The notes under the pieces: model-generated
The model's input: the letters and a program-made list of their open reading frames with translations, nothing else
Database searches by the model: none
Told to the model about the DNA's origin: nothing
Translations under genes and position numbers: made by a program
Part shown: positions 1-8,943 of the stretch, one piece after another
Layout of the letters: every line of letters begins with the position of its first letter
Position numbering within the stretch: the stretch's first letter is position 1
Assembly: GCF_040362765.1 (NCBI RefSeq)
Contig: NZ_BAABWK010000001.1
Location: 1,217,501 to 1,281,500, forward strand
Length of the DNA stretch: 64,000 nt
DNA from: Pyruvatibacter sp. HU-CL02332
GTDB lineage: Bacteria; Pseudomonadota; Alphaproteobacteria; CGMCC-115125
Direction of reading: 5' to 3'

Positions 1-2911
1 CGCCCGTTACCAGCATTGACGATGCACGGCGCACGGTCGCCAGCTCCTCATGGTCTGGCCCGACCATGAAGCCCGGCGTGTCACACAAGGACAACAACGG
101 AATGCCGAAGGCATCACACAGCTGCATGAAGCGTCCGGCTTTTTCGGAAGCCTCTGCATCAATGGCACCACCCAGATGGTGCGGATCATTGGCAAACAGG
201 CCAAACGGGCGGCCTTCAATGCGCACAAGCGACGTGATCATCCCGCGCCCATAGCCTTCGCGCAGCTCAAGCACTGAACCTTCGTCGGCAATAAGAGAGA
301 TGGCGTCACGCATATTGTAAACGCGCTTGCGGTCTTCGGGGATCACATGGCGCAGCTTGCGCTGGTCGGCACATGTCCAGGTGTCAGTACTTCCCTGAAA
401 GAACGCCAGCAGCTGCTTGGCCTGCGCCACCGCATGGGCTTCATCATCCGCCACCAGATCAACAACGCCATTGTTGGCCTGTACGTCTATGGGCCCGACT
501 TCGTCCGGCGCGTAGGTGCCAAGACCTCCACCTTCAATCATGGCAGGCCCGCCCATGCCAATGGCGCTGGACTTGGTGGCAATCGTCACATCCGCACAGC
601 CGAAAATGACGGCATTGCCCGCAAAGCAGCGACCATTGTTGATGGCAACGCGAGGCGCCGCGCCCGAAGACGCCGCAAAAGTCGCAAAGGTTTTTACGTC
701 GAGACCAGTTGCCGACACATTGCGCACATCCGTATCACCGGGGCGGCCACCGCCACCCTCGGTGAAGAACATCACCGGCACATGCCACTTGTCGGCAAGC
801 TCCAGCACGCGGTCAGTCTTCTTGTGGTTGAAGTAACCCTGCGTCCCGGCCAGCACCGTGTAGTCATAGGCCAGCACCGCGGCACGGCTTGTGGTCTCGT
901 CAAAGGTGTTGCCGTTGATGGCCCCAAAGCCCGCCACCATACCGTCGCCCGGCGTGTTGGCGATCAAGTCATCCAAATCGCGCCGGTTGCGCTGGGCCGC
1001 CAGCACCATCTGCCCGTATTCAAGAAAGCTGTCCTCGTCGCACAGGTCAGATACGTTTTCGCGCGCCGTGCGGAAGCCAAGCTTGTGGCGCTTGGCAACT
1101 GCAGCCTGCCGCTCATGGTCCAATGTCTTGTTGATGCGCGCGTGCAACTCAGCGAGATCCGGTCGGATGTAATCAAGATCAATATCGGCAGTCGCGGCGT
1201 CTTGTGTGCCTGCGTCATCCGTCGGGTCGATGAAGAGAACAGCTGAACCTTCGTCCAGAACATGGCCAGGTTCTGCCGCCAGTACGCGAACGGTACCCGC
1301 GCGCGGCGCTGTTACACCGTGCTGCATCTTCATGGCTTCAAGCACAGCCACTTCCTGCCCTGCCGTTACCTGCTCGCCTTCAGCAACCATGATGGAAACA
1401 AGCAAGCCCTGAAGTGGGGCTGCGGCGCCAATTGTGCCGTCCGGCGCATCCATCTGGACCATCGTCTGCGTGGCTGCGACCGGAGCATCTGTGTCAACAG
1501 TCCGCACGCCATCATCATTTGCTGCGGACGCAGCAAGTGCAGCACCATTGCGCTCAATCAACCGGGTGTCGACCTGCCAGTTTGAAACCTCATCACTGGC
1601 CAGTAACGCCCGCAGGAATGTCTGGTTGGTATCCACGCCACCGATGGCGAATTCGCCAACTGCCCTATGCGCCTGACGCATCAAGCCCGGCCAGTCCTGA
1701 TCACTTCGTCGAATGATGAGCTTGGCCAGCAATGAGTCGAACTGCGGATTGGTCGCGTAACCGGCAAAGCCGTGACTATCGACGCGAATGCCCTGCCCAC
1801 CGGGTGCATCAAACCGTGTCAGCGTGCCGCCGGCAGGCCGCACAGCGCCGTCAGCTTCCATGCTCTCCGTATTGACGCGCAGCTGCACAGCCGACGCCGT
1901 CGGCACTGGTAGTGCATCAAGTCCGCAGTCAGCAACGCTCTCGCCCGACGCCAGACGGAACTGCAGCGCAACCAGATCAAGCCCGGTGATTTCTTCCGTC
2001 ACCGTATGCTCCACCTGAATGCGTGGATTGCATTCAATGAAATAGAATGGCGTATCGTCGCCCTCGCCGGAGGCATCAAGCAGAAACTCGATCGTGCCCA
2101 GGCCCAGATAGCCCGCAGCCTCACCAAGCTTAACAGCTGCCTCGAGCATGCGCGCCCGAAGTGCCGGAGCCAGACGCGGCGCGGGTGCCAATTCAATGAG
2201 CTTTTGATGCCGCCGCTGAATAGTGCAGTCGCGCTCCCACAAATGGGCAACACTTTGACCGTCACCGGCGATCTGCACTTCGATGTGCCGGGCGCTTGGC
2301 AGGTATCGCTCCATGTAAAGCGAGCCATCCCCAAAGGCGCTTTGCGCTTCAGCCGATGCCTGCGCGAATGCTGAAGCAATTTCATCCGCACTCTGAATGA
2401 TGCGCATGCCGCGCCCGCCGCCACCGGCAACAGCCTTGAAAATCCCCGGCGCACCATTGAGCGATGCAAAAAAGGCCTGCGCGTCGGCTTCGTTTGCAAG
2501 AACCGGTGACCCTTCAATCAGGGGAATACCGTTGGCCTTGGCAAGGTCTCGCGCTGCGACCTTGTCGCCAAGCTGTGACAGTGTTTCGGGTTTGGGACCA
2601 ATGAATACCAATCCGGCATCAGCGCAGGCAGCTGAAAGCTCAGCACTCTCCGCAAGCAGCCCATACCCCGGATGGATGCTGTCGCACTTCTCGGCCTTCG
2701 CGATGCCGACAATGGCCGACACATCAAGATAGGCAGCAACACCCGCACCCTTAAGCTGAACGGTCTTGTCCGCAATCTGGGTGTGCAGCGCCCCCGCATC
2801 GTCCGGCGAGTTGATGGCGACCGTTTCGATGCCACGCGCTGCCGCAGTGCGCACGACCCGCACGGCAATCTCGCCACGATTGGCAATCAGGCACTTATGA
2901 TTCGAGGTCAA
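1..2911 (-). CDS. Biotin-dependent acyl-CoA carboxylase, BC-BCCP-CT fusion (partial)
   Basis: One uninterrupted minus-strand frame runs from a TTG at 2911 (AGGG 8 nt upstream) past the left edge, about 970 codons. The order is biotin carboxylase (residues about 5-450, with CLIANRGEIAVRVVR near the N terminus and the ATP-binding GGGGRGMR), a biotinyl domain with the biotin-lysine motif EAMKM near residue 527, and a carboxyltransferase domain from about residue 600 (GGGGRPGDTDVR, GMGGPAMIEGGG). The C-terminal end of the carboxyltransferase lies outside the window. The family carboxylates an acyl-CoA with bicarbonate and ATP. Most bacterial acyl-CoA carboxylases split these parts over two or three subunits. 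The substrate (acetyl-, propionyl-, methylcrotonyl- or geranyl-CoA) cannot be read from the sequence. It is divergent from the flavin monooxygenase at 3163. Confidence 0.9.
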   Translation of the reverse strand, partial: MTSNHKCLIANRGEIAVRVVRTAAARGIETVAINSPDDAGALHTQIADKTVQLKGAGVAAYLDVSAIVGIAKAEKCDSIHPGYGLLAESAELSAACADAGLVFIGPKPETLSQLGDKVAARDLAKANGIPLIEGSPVLANEADAQAFFASLNGAPGIFKAVAGGGGRGMRIIQSADEIASAFAQASAEAQSAFGDGSLYMERYLPSARHIEVQIAGDGQSVAHLWERDCTIQRRHQKLIELAPAPRLAPALRARMLEAAVKLGEAAGYLGLGTIEFLLDASGEGDDTPFYFIECNPRIQVEHTVTEEITGLDLVALQFRLASGESVADCGLDALPVPTASAVQLRVNTESMEADGAVRPAGGTLTRFDAPGGQGIRVDSHGFAGYATNPQFDSLLAKLIIRRSDQDWPGLMRQAHRAVGEFAIGGVDTNQTFLRALLASDEVSNWQVDTRLIERNGAALAASAANDDGVRTVDTDAPVAATQTMVQMDAPDGTIGAAAPLQGLLVSIMVAEGEQVTAGQEVAVLEAMKMQHGVTAPRAGTVRVLAAEPGHVLDEGSAVLFIDPTDDAGTQDAATADIDLDYIRPDLAELHARINKTLDHERQAAVAKRHKLGFRTARENVSDLCDEDSFLEYGQMVLAAQRNRRDLDDLIANTPGDGMVAGFGAINGNTFDETTSRAAVLAYDYTVLAGTQGYFNHKKTDRVLELADKWHVPVMFFTEGGGGRPGDTDVRNVSATGLDVKTFATFAASSGAAPRVAINNGRCFAGNAVIFGCADVTIATKSSAIGMGGPAMIEGGGLGTYAPDEVGPIDVQANNGVVDLVADDEAHAVAQAKQLLAFFQGSTDTWTCADQRKLRHVIPEDRKRVYNMRDAISLIADEGSVLELREGYGRGMITSLVRIEGRPFGLFANDPHHLGGAIDAEASEKAGRFMQLCDAFGIPLLSLCDTPGFMVGPDHEELATVRRASSMLVTG

Positions 2912-3062
2912 ACTGGTGTCCCTGGTAGATATTTTTGTTTTTTCGGGCCGCATACTGGCAGGGCTTGGCCGCAATCAAAAGGGGCATTAGTCCCGGAATT
3001 CTGCGGGCTTCCCCAAGGCCGACCGCTACCAACCCCTTGAAGGTGAACAGGGATCACACTAC

Positions 3063-3143
3063 CTGACATCTTGTCAGTTGAGCAAAAATACTGTTCTGTC
3101 GGTGACAAAGCGACATATCCCCGACGTAAAGCCTTACATGTCG
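3063..3143. promoter_or_regulatory. TGACA/TGTCA inverted-repeat cluster in divergent promoter region
   Basis: The 251-bp gap between the divergent carboxylase fusion and monooxygenase genes contains a 6-bp inverted repeat CTGACA-tct-TGTCAG (3063-3077), a second TGTC-ggt-GACA, and the wider pair CGACAT (3111) / ATGTCG (3138). Repeated half-sites of one type suggest an operator array for a dimeric regulator acting on both genes. No regulator gene is adjacent. This is inference from symmetry only. Confidence 0.4.
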
Positions 3144-3162
3144 GCGAAATCAGGTGGACCAC

Positions 3163-4689
3163 ATGACACTTCAGGAAACTTCGATCACGGCCAAGCCGGA
3201 GCATATTGATGTGCTCATCGTTGGCGCAGGCATATCTGGCGTCGGTGCCGGCTATCACCTCAAGGCCAACAGCCCGGGCAAGAGCTTTGCCATCCTGGAA
3301 GGCCGCGAAACCATGGGCGGCACCTGGGACCTGTTCAAATATCCAGGCATTCGCTCTGACTCCGACATGTACACGCTGGGCTACTCCTTCCGCCCGTGGA
3401 CAGATCCCAAGGCAATTGCCGATGGCCCATCGATCCTGAAATACGTCAAGGACACAGCGCGCGAACACGGCATCGACAAGCACATCCGCTTTTCGCACAA
3501 GGTCATCAGCGCCGACTGGTCCACACCTGACGCCCTGTGGCACATCAAGGCCGAGCGCGGCCCGCTGAAGGAACCGGTGAACTTCACCGCCAACTTCCTC
3601 TTTATGTGCGGCGGCTACTACAATTATGACGAAGCCTTCACGCCTGATTTTGAAGGCCGCGAGGACTTCAAGGGTGAGGTGATCCATCCGCAGTTCTGGC
3701 CGGAAGACATGGACTACTCCGGCAAGAAGGTGGTGGTGATCGGCTCCGGTGCCACCGCAATGACACTCGTGCCTTCCATGACCGACAAGGCAGCGCATGT
3801 GACCATGCTGCAGCGGACACCGACCTATGTCGTGTCCCGCCCCGGCACGGATGCCTTTGCCAACTTCATGCGCAAATACCTCCCCAGCAAGCTGGCCTAC
3901 GGCATCACCCGCTGGAAGAACGTCCTCATGGGCATGTACTTCTATCGCATGTGCATGAAGCAGCCTGCCAAGGTGAAGGACTACCTGCTTGGCATGGTCC
4001 GCGAGGAAATGGGCGATGAAGAAGTGAAGAAGCACTTCACGCCCACCTACAATCCTTGGGATCAGCGCGTCTGCCTTGTTCCTGACAGCGACCTCTATGG
4101 GGCACTGAAATCCGGCAAGGCATCAGTCGTGACAGATCACATTGATCGCTTTACGGAAAACGGCATCAAGCTCAAATCCGGTGAAACGTTGGACGCGGAC
4201 ATCATCGTCACCGCAACCGGCCTCAAGCTGCAGGTCTGGAACGGTCTGGATGTGTCGGTCGATGGAAAACTCATGACCGCCTCGGACACCATGGCCTACA
4301 AGGGCTTCATGTATTCCGGCATTCCCAACATGGCATCGTCCTTTGGCTACACAAACGCTTCATGGACGCTGAAATGCGACCTTACATGTGAATATGTGTG
4401 TCGTCTGCTGAACCACATGGATGCCAAGGGCCTGGATCAGGCAACGCCAAGCTTCACTGAGGGCGACGTGGAAGTCGAACCCTGGCTCGACCTCAAGTCG
4501 GGCTATGTCCAGCGCGCAATGGAAAGCTTCCCCAAGCAGGGCTCCAAGACGCCGTGGAAGCTGCATCAGAACTACGCCAAGGATCTGGTGATGCTGCGCT
4601 TCGGTAGCCTGCACGACGACGGCATGGTGTTTTCAAAAAAGCCTGCAGCGAAAGCAGCTGCCGCACCGACTGCGATTGCCGCTGAGTAG
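3163..4689 (+). CDS. Flavin-containing Baeyer-Villiger-type monooxygenase
   Basis: The 508-residue protein has an FAD-binding Rossmann motif near the N terminus (VGAGISG, about residues 20-26), the Baeyer-Villiger fingerprint FKGEVIHPQFWP at about 169-180 (consensus FxGxxxHxxxWP), and a second dinucleotide fold for NADPH (VIGSGATA, about 191-198). The family inserts oxygen next to a ketone, or oxidises soft heteroatoms, using NADPH and O2 in the cytoplasm. A GTG at 3154 is also in frame, but the ATG at 3163 has AGGTGG five bases upstream and is preferred. The C terminus is Ala-rich (KPAAKAAAAP). The substrate is unknown. The divergent acyl-CoA carboxylase hints at degradation of a ketone or terpenoid. 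A strong terminator follows. Confidence 0.9.
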   Translation: MTLQETSITAKPEHIDVLIVGAGISGVGAGYHLKANSPGKSFAILEGRETMGGTWDLFKYPGIRSDSDMYTLGYSFRPWTDPKAIADGPSILKYVKDTAREHGIDKHIRFSHKVISADWSTPDALWHIKAERGPLKEPVNFTANFLFMCGGYYNYDEAFTPDFEGREDFKGEVIHPQFWPEDMDYSGKKVVVIGSGATAMTLVPSMTDKAAHVTMLQRTPTYVVSRPGTDAFANFMRKYLPSKLAYGITRWKNVLMGMYFYRMCMKQPAKVKDYLLGMVREEMGDEEVKKHFTPTYNPWDQRVCLVPDSDLYGALKSGKASVVTDHIDRFTENGIKLKSGETLDADIIVTATGLKLQVWNGLDVSVDGKLMTASDTMAYKGFMYSGIPNMASSFGYTNASWTLKCDLTCEYVCRLLNHMDAKGLDQATPSFTEGDVEVEPWLDLKSGYVQRAMESFPKQGSKTPWKLHQNYAKDLVMLRFGSLHDDGMVFSKKPAAKAAAAPTAIAAE

Positions 4690-4711
4690 CAGCCCTCACA
4701 AGACAAAAATC

Positions 4712-4747
4712 ACGCCCACCCCGCAAGCTATGTGGGGTGGGCGTTTT
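4712..4747. terminator. Bidirectional rho-independent terminator
   Basis: An 11-bp perfect stem, ACGCCCACCCC (4712-4722) paired with GGGGTGGGCGT (4734-4744), is followed by TTTT on the plus strand. An A-run (AAAAA) on the left gives a U-tract for minus-strand transcripts. It lies between the convergent monooxygenase and VOC genes. Confidence 0.85.
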
Positions 4748-4778
4748 GGTTTCAGCAGCGCAAAAACCTGTCTGCACC

Positions 4779-5168
4779 CTAAGCTGCAAAGCCACCAAAA
4801 ATGACTTCAAGCTTGTTGCCGAACGGGTCACGCACATAGGCAGTGTGCACGTCCGGATTGGGATACCCATCCCGTGGACCCGGCTCGCCCTCACACATGC
4901 CGCCATTAGCAATGGCGAAAGTGTGGAAAGCATCAACATCTTCCCTGCCAGCCGCCTTGAAGCAGATGTGGGTTCCATTCCCTGCTGAATAGGGCTGCCT
5001 GTTGAAGGGCAGCATGATGAGGAAGTCGACAGTCTCCTTGCCGTAGGCCGCAAAGCCATCAGTTGTGGCGAGACGCGAGCAACCAAGCGTCGCAAGAAGG
5101 CCGTCATAAAAAGCGCACCCGTTCGCTATTGACGGGACACCTACACTGAGGTGGTCAATGATCTGCAT
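4779..5168 (-). CDS. VOC (glyoxalase/bleomycin-resistance fold) family protein
   Basis: A 129-residue single-domain protein. The N-terminal IDHLSVGV and C-terminal AYVRDPFGNKLEVIF are typical of the vicinal-oxygen-chelate fold, where His near the N terminus and Glu near the C terminus bind metal. Members include glyoxalases, dioxygenases and antibiotic-binding proteins, and the function here is not resolvable. It is a stand-alone gene that ends into the shared terminator at 4712-4747. Confidence 0.75.
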   Translation of the reverse strand: MQIIDHLSVGVPSIANGCAFYDGLLATLGCSRLATTDGFAAYGKETVDFLIMLPFNRQPYSAGNGTHICFKAAGREDVDAFHTFAIANGGMCEGEPGPRDGYPNPDVHTAYVRDPFGNKLEVIFGGFAA

Positions 5169-5285
5169 GTTTCTGTTCCGAAGTTTGGACTTTGAAGGGG
5201 GATCCGTCTGCAGAGATGGCCCATGTCACCACCCCCACAGACGAATGAAGCTCAGGCTCTGTCAGTCAGCCAGACCTGCGCTGGC

Positions 5286-5771
5286 TTAGAGGTCAGTGGA
5301 CTTTGTGTGCTTGATGTCTTCCCACTTGGATTCAGCTGTGGCGATCGTGCCTGCCTTGTCCTTTTGGTAGGCGTTGAAGATCTCTTCATTGAGAAAGACA
5401 TAGAGCTTGCCGTTCTGCACATCTGCGAACTGCGGGTCACCGTCGAACTTCTTTCCAACCGAAACCCCATAAGTGCAAAAGCCACCATTCTGCGGCGTGT
5501 AACGCTCAGGGTTGGCTTCAAAAGCCTCCATGTTGTCTTCAGACGCAAAGTAGTACGCCACGCCGTCATGGACGGCTGTAAAGTCTGACGTGCCCGACAG
5601 GCGGTTGCCGATATCAAGAAAGGCAACCGGGTCCACACCATGCAGGCCCAGGGGCGCACCAACGGCAGTAAGGCCGGGTACGACATTGTGTTCATCAGCT
5701 GCAAAGGCAGGGGCCGTCACGGCAAGGCCCGCAAGTGCGAATGCGGCAGCGGCAATAAGTGTCTTCGACAT
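5286..5771 (-). CDS. Exported YHS-domain protein
   Basis: A 161-residue protein starting at MSKTLIAAAAFALAG. This start has GGGAG upstream; an in-frame start 18 codons earlier has no better signal. A Sec signal peptide ends at about APAFA-AD. The mature part carries a YHS-like domain (HGVDPVAFLD, YYFASEDNMEAFEANPERY, GGFCTYGVSVGKKF), a fold often associated with metal or heme handling and commonly found alone in proteobacterial periplasmic proteins. The single Cys in GGFCTYG is in the usual place. The role is unknown. Confidence 0.75.
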   Translation of the reverse strand: MSKTLIAAAAFALAGLAVTAPAFAADEHNVVPGLTAVGAPLGLHGVDPVAFLDIGNRLSGTSDFTAVHDGVAYYFASEDNMEAFEANPERYTPQNGGFCTYGVSVGKKFDGDPQFADVQNGKLYVFLNEEIFNAYQKDKAGTIATAESKWEDIKHTKSTDL

Positions 5772-5959
5772 TGGATAACTCCCATTGAGTGTTTTCAGCC
5801 ACCGGAGGAATGAAGAACCCCGCATGATGCGGTGCCGGTGACGATAGGAGCGATTTGAGGGGAGCTGGACGATCTATCAACCAGCAGAGCTGTTTGGCGG
5901 ACGGCCTGCAACACATCTTGGACCATGCGCAAAGTCAGGCGAGATTTGAGCCGCTATTG

Positions 5960-6886
5960 CTACGCTGACTGGCGGCGCATCTGGGTTGGAGCAACCCCAA
6001 ACTTGTCAGAAAACGCCCGGGTGAATGCGGCTGGCGACCGATAGCCCGCCAGTGCTGCCACCTGTTGAACTGGCAACTGCGAGTCCGTCAGCAAGGACAG
6101 TGCCTTTTGCAAGCGCCAGTCTGACAAATAGTGCATGGGACCAAGTCCCACCGTTTGCCGGAACTGGTCGGCAAAGCTGGAACGCGACATGCCCACTTCA
6201 GCGGCTAGCGTTGCAACAGTCCACGGGTCACCAGGGCACTTATGGATCAACTCCAGTGCTTTTCCAATTTGTGGATCACGCAGGCCACCCAGAACTTTCG
6301 CCAGATGCTCGTCAGCCCCGATACCAAGTCGCAACAGCTCAATGAAAATGACTTCAGACATCCGTCGTACCGCTGATGCTGACCGGCCTGCATCCTGGAA
6401 CACCCGCCGTGTTAGCAAGCGCAATGTTTCGTCAAACAGCGGCTCTTTGGCCCGGTCCGCAGCACTCGCCACAATGAAGTTGGGAAGAGCTCGCAAGATT
6501 GGATGATCCGCACCCTGTCGAAATGAGAAATGGCCGCACACCATTTGAGTGGACGCACTCGGGTTCCCTGATCCAACCACGAGGACGTTATCGTCCTCAT
6601 AACCGGCATCCTGCAAAACAGTTTCAAGTGGCGGTGCATCACGTCCCGGCTGGTCGGAAAGCTCATGCGATTGACCGCGGGGAATGAGTATCAAGTCACC
6701 CGGACCAAGCTCGACTGTTTCATCGACGCCAGTTCGAACGTGACAGCGCCCCTGAACCACCAGGTGAAACCGAGCAACCTGCTCATAGTCCGGCACCGTG
6801 ACAGCCCAGGGTGCAGAAAAATCCGTTCGAAAGTAGAGCGCACCCCTTAGCGCAAATGTGTCGAATATGTCTTCAAGAACGTCCAT
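5960..6886 (-). CDS. AraC-family regulator with N-terminal cupin domain
   Basis: A 308-residue transcription factor. The first about 190 residues form a cupin-type sensor (RFHLVVQGRCHVRTG, LGPGDLILIPRGQSH). The C-terminal about 100 residues hold the two helix-turn-helix units of AraC/XylS proteins (VATLAAEVGMSRSSFADQF, then VQQVAALAGYRSPAAFTRAF). It is divergent from the acetyl-CoA hydrolase gene, and the gap contains a perfect inverted repeat, so local control of that gene and itself is likely. The inducer is unknown. Confidence 0.85.
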   Translation of the reverse strand: MDVLEDIFDTFALRGALYFRTDFSAPWAVTVPDYEQVARFHLVVQGRCHVRTGVDETVELGPGDLILIPRGQSHELSDQPGRDAPPLETVLQDAGYEDDNVLVVGSGNPSASTQMVCGHFSFRQGADHPILRALPNFIVASAADRAKEPLFDETLRLLTRRVFQDAGRSASAVRRMSEVIFIELLRLGIGADEHLAKVLGGLRDPQIGKALELIHKCPGDPWTVATLAAEVGMSRSSFADQFRQTVGLGPMHYLSDWRLQKALSLLTDSQLPVQQVAALAGYRSPAAFTRAFSDKFGVAPTQMRRQSA

Positions 6887-6951
6887 CAGGTGCCCCTGCT
6901 CTCAATAGCAATGACGACAATCGCACACACATAGACACACCAACGCACCCA

Positions 6952-6970
6952 CACGATGCACAACATCGTG
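6952..6970. promoter_or_regulatory. Candidate operator, inverted repeat
   Basis: A perfect 7-bp inverted repeat CACGATG-cacaa-CATCGTG lies in the divergent region between the AraC-type regulator and the acetyl-CoA hydrolase gene. A third GCATCG sits just to its right. AraC proteins more often use direct repeats, so another dimeric factor is possible. Confidence 0.4.
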
Positions 6971-7065
6971 ACTAGCATCGCCTTACGCCGCAAATCAGGG
7001 AGGTGATCAGCACAAATTGCGATAAAACAATGCAAGGACCCCTGATCCGCAGCCAAGGTTGGACC

Positions 7066-8916
7066 ATGACGAAGCACCACACTGATCCATCGGCCCTTGC
7101 CGACGACATCATTGCCGCCACGGGCGGCAAGATCGTGCTTGCCATGCCGCTGGGGTTGGGAAAAGCCAATGTCACCTGCAATGCCCTGTTTGCCCGGGCC
7201 ATGGCGGACCAATCCATCTCACTGACCATCCTGACGGCACTGACGCTGGAAAAGCCCAATCCGGGAAATGAGCTTGAACGCAACTTCATCAAGCCGGTCA
7301 TTGATCGCCTGTTTGGGGACTATCCCGAGCTGGACTACGTACGGCCGCTGCGCAAAGGCGCGCTTCCAGACAACATTACGATTGTTGAGTTCTTTTTCCT
7401 GGCCGGCAAATGGCTTTCGACGCCTGCCGCACAGCAGAACTACATTTCAGCCAACTACACACATGCACTGGGCGCCATTCTTGATCGCAAACCAAATGTC
7501 ATGGCCCAGATCGTGGCGCGGCGTGAAACGGCGGATGGCCCCAGAATATCGCTGAGCTGCAACCCCGACCTGACCGTTGACCTGCTCAATGCCCGCGATG
7601 AAGGCATCATCAGTCCCATCATGGTCGCGGAAGAAAACGAAAATCTCCCTTTCATGGGGGGTGATGCAGACTACGCAGAAGGTGAACTCGACCATCTACT
7701 CACAGGCCACACCTGGCCGCTATTTGCCCCGCCACGCGAACCCGTGAGCCTAACCGACCACGCCATCGGCCTGCAGATCGCACGACTGGTGCCCGATGGC
7801 GGCACGTTGCAGATAGGCATTGGCTCCATAGGCGATGCCGTGGCTGCCGGCCTGATCATGCGGCACAGCAAGAACGCAGATTTCCAAGAAGCGATCACAA
7901 GCCTTGAGGGCACCACCATCCGCGGCCCTGCACATATGGACCCATTCGACCAGGGTCTGTTTGGTGCCAGTGAAATGTTTGTGCCCGCCTTCCTTGATCT
8001 GATTGAGGCAGATGTCCTCAAGCGCGAAGTTGACGGTGTCTGTCTGCAGGCTGGCTTCTTCCTGGGGCCAACGGACTTCTACCAACGCCTGCGCGACATG
8101 GACGAAACACAGCGGGCCCGCATTGCCATGCGCCCCGTCTCCTACGTCAACGAACTCTACGGACCCGAAGCGGAGAAACGCCGCGCACGCACCAATGCCC
8201 GTTTCATCAATAGCGGCATGATGGCCACCCTCATGGGCGCTGTGGTGTCTGACGGTCTTGAAGATGGGCGCGTCGTCTCAGGCGTCGGGGGCCAGTACAA
8301 TTTTGTGGCTCAGGCATTTGCACTGGAAGGCGCACGCTCAGTCATTGCCATACGCGCAACGCGCGAAGGCACAAAAGGTGCTGAGAGCAACATTCGCTGG
8401 TCTTATGGGCACACGACCATCCCCCGCCACCTGCGAGACATCGTGGTCACGGAATATGGCGTCGCTGACCTGCGCGGAAAATCAGACGCGCAAGTCATCG
8501 CCGCCATGCTGGAAATCAGTGACAGCCGCTTCCAGCCTGACCTGATGGCGCAGGCCAAGAAGGCAGGGAAGCTGCAGGCCGACTACACCATTCCCGAACA
8601 CGCCTTTGAAAATACGCCCGACGGCCTGGCACGCCGGCTCAGGACAACATCAGCGAAAGGGGACCTACCGGCCTTTCCGTTTGGTTCGGACTTCACGGAT
8701 ATTGAACAGCGGCTCATTCCAGCCCTGGGGCAGATGCGTGAAGCATCCGCCTCTCCCCTCGCGGCCCTGCGGCTTGCGATGACGGGCCGAGGCAAGGGAT
8801 CAGCAGATGAGGATGAAGCTGTTGCGCGGATGAAACTGGACGCACCCAAAGACATGCGCCAAAAACTCTATGCAGCCTTGCTGCGCGGCGCGCTGCGCAA
8901 GACCGCAACAGCCTAG
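7066..8916 (+). CDS. Acetyl-CoA hydrolase/transferase family protein
   Basis: A 616-residue protein of the acyl-CoA hydrolase/CoA-transferase superfamily. The C-terminal part is typical (GVGGQYNFV, AIRATREGTKGAESNI, RDIVVTEYGVADLRGK). These enzymes move CoA between acyl groups or hydrolyse acyl-CoA through a glutamyl-CoA intermediate. The start at 7066 (MTKHHTD) has AAGG seven bases upstream. The in-frame GTG at 7003 sits directly on a GGGAGG with no spacing and is less likely. The form is longer than the about 430-residue 4-hydroxybutyrate CoA-transferases. It is divergent from the AraC-type regulator. Substrate not assignable. Confidence 0.85.
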   Translation: MTKHHTDPSALADDIIAATGGKIVLAMPLGLGKANVTCNALFARAMADQSISLTILTALTLEKPNPGNELERNFIKPVIDRLFGDYPELDYVRPLRKGALPDNITIVEFFFLAGKWLSTPAAQQNYISANYTHALGAILDRKPNVMAQIVARRETADGPRISLSCNPDLTVDLLNARDEGIISPIMVAEENENLPFMGGDADYAEGELDHLLTGHTWPLFAPPREPVSLTDHAIGLQIARLVPDGGTLQIGIGSIGDAVAAGLIMRHSKNADFQEAITSLEGTTIRGPAHMDPFDQGLFGASEMFVPAFLDLIEADVLKREVDGVCLQAGFFLGPTDFYQRLRDMDETQRARIAMRPVSYVNELYGPEAEKRRARTNARFINSGMMATLMGAVVSDGLEDGRVVSGVGGQYNFVAQAFALEGARSVIAIRATREGTKGAESNIRWSYGHTTIPRHLRDIVVTEYGVADLRGKSDAQVIAAMLEISDSRFQPDLMAQAKKAGKLQADYTIPEHAFENTPDGLARRLRTTSAKGDLPAFPFGSDFTDIEQRLIPALGQMREASASPLAALRLAMTGRGKGSADEDEAVARMKLDAPKDMRQKLYAALLRGALRKTATA

Positions 8917-8943
8917 TCTCTTTCCCTGGTCTCCCCAGTGGGT

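Noticed and set aside
347-1246. Plus-strand open frame of 299 codons inside the carboxylase gene
   Set aside because: The minus-strand frame gives biotin carboxylase, EAMKM and carboxyltransferase motifs over its whole length; this frame is its reverse complement.
2908-4035. Minus-strand open frame of 375 codons opposite the flavin monooxygenase
   Set aside because: It is a shadow: codon positions follow the real plus-strand gene, and the translation has no family motifs and begins inside the convergent region.
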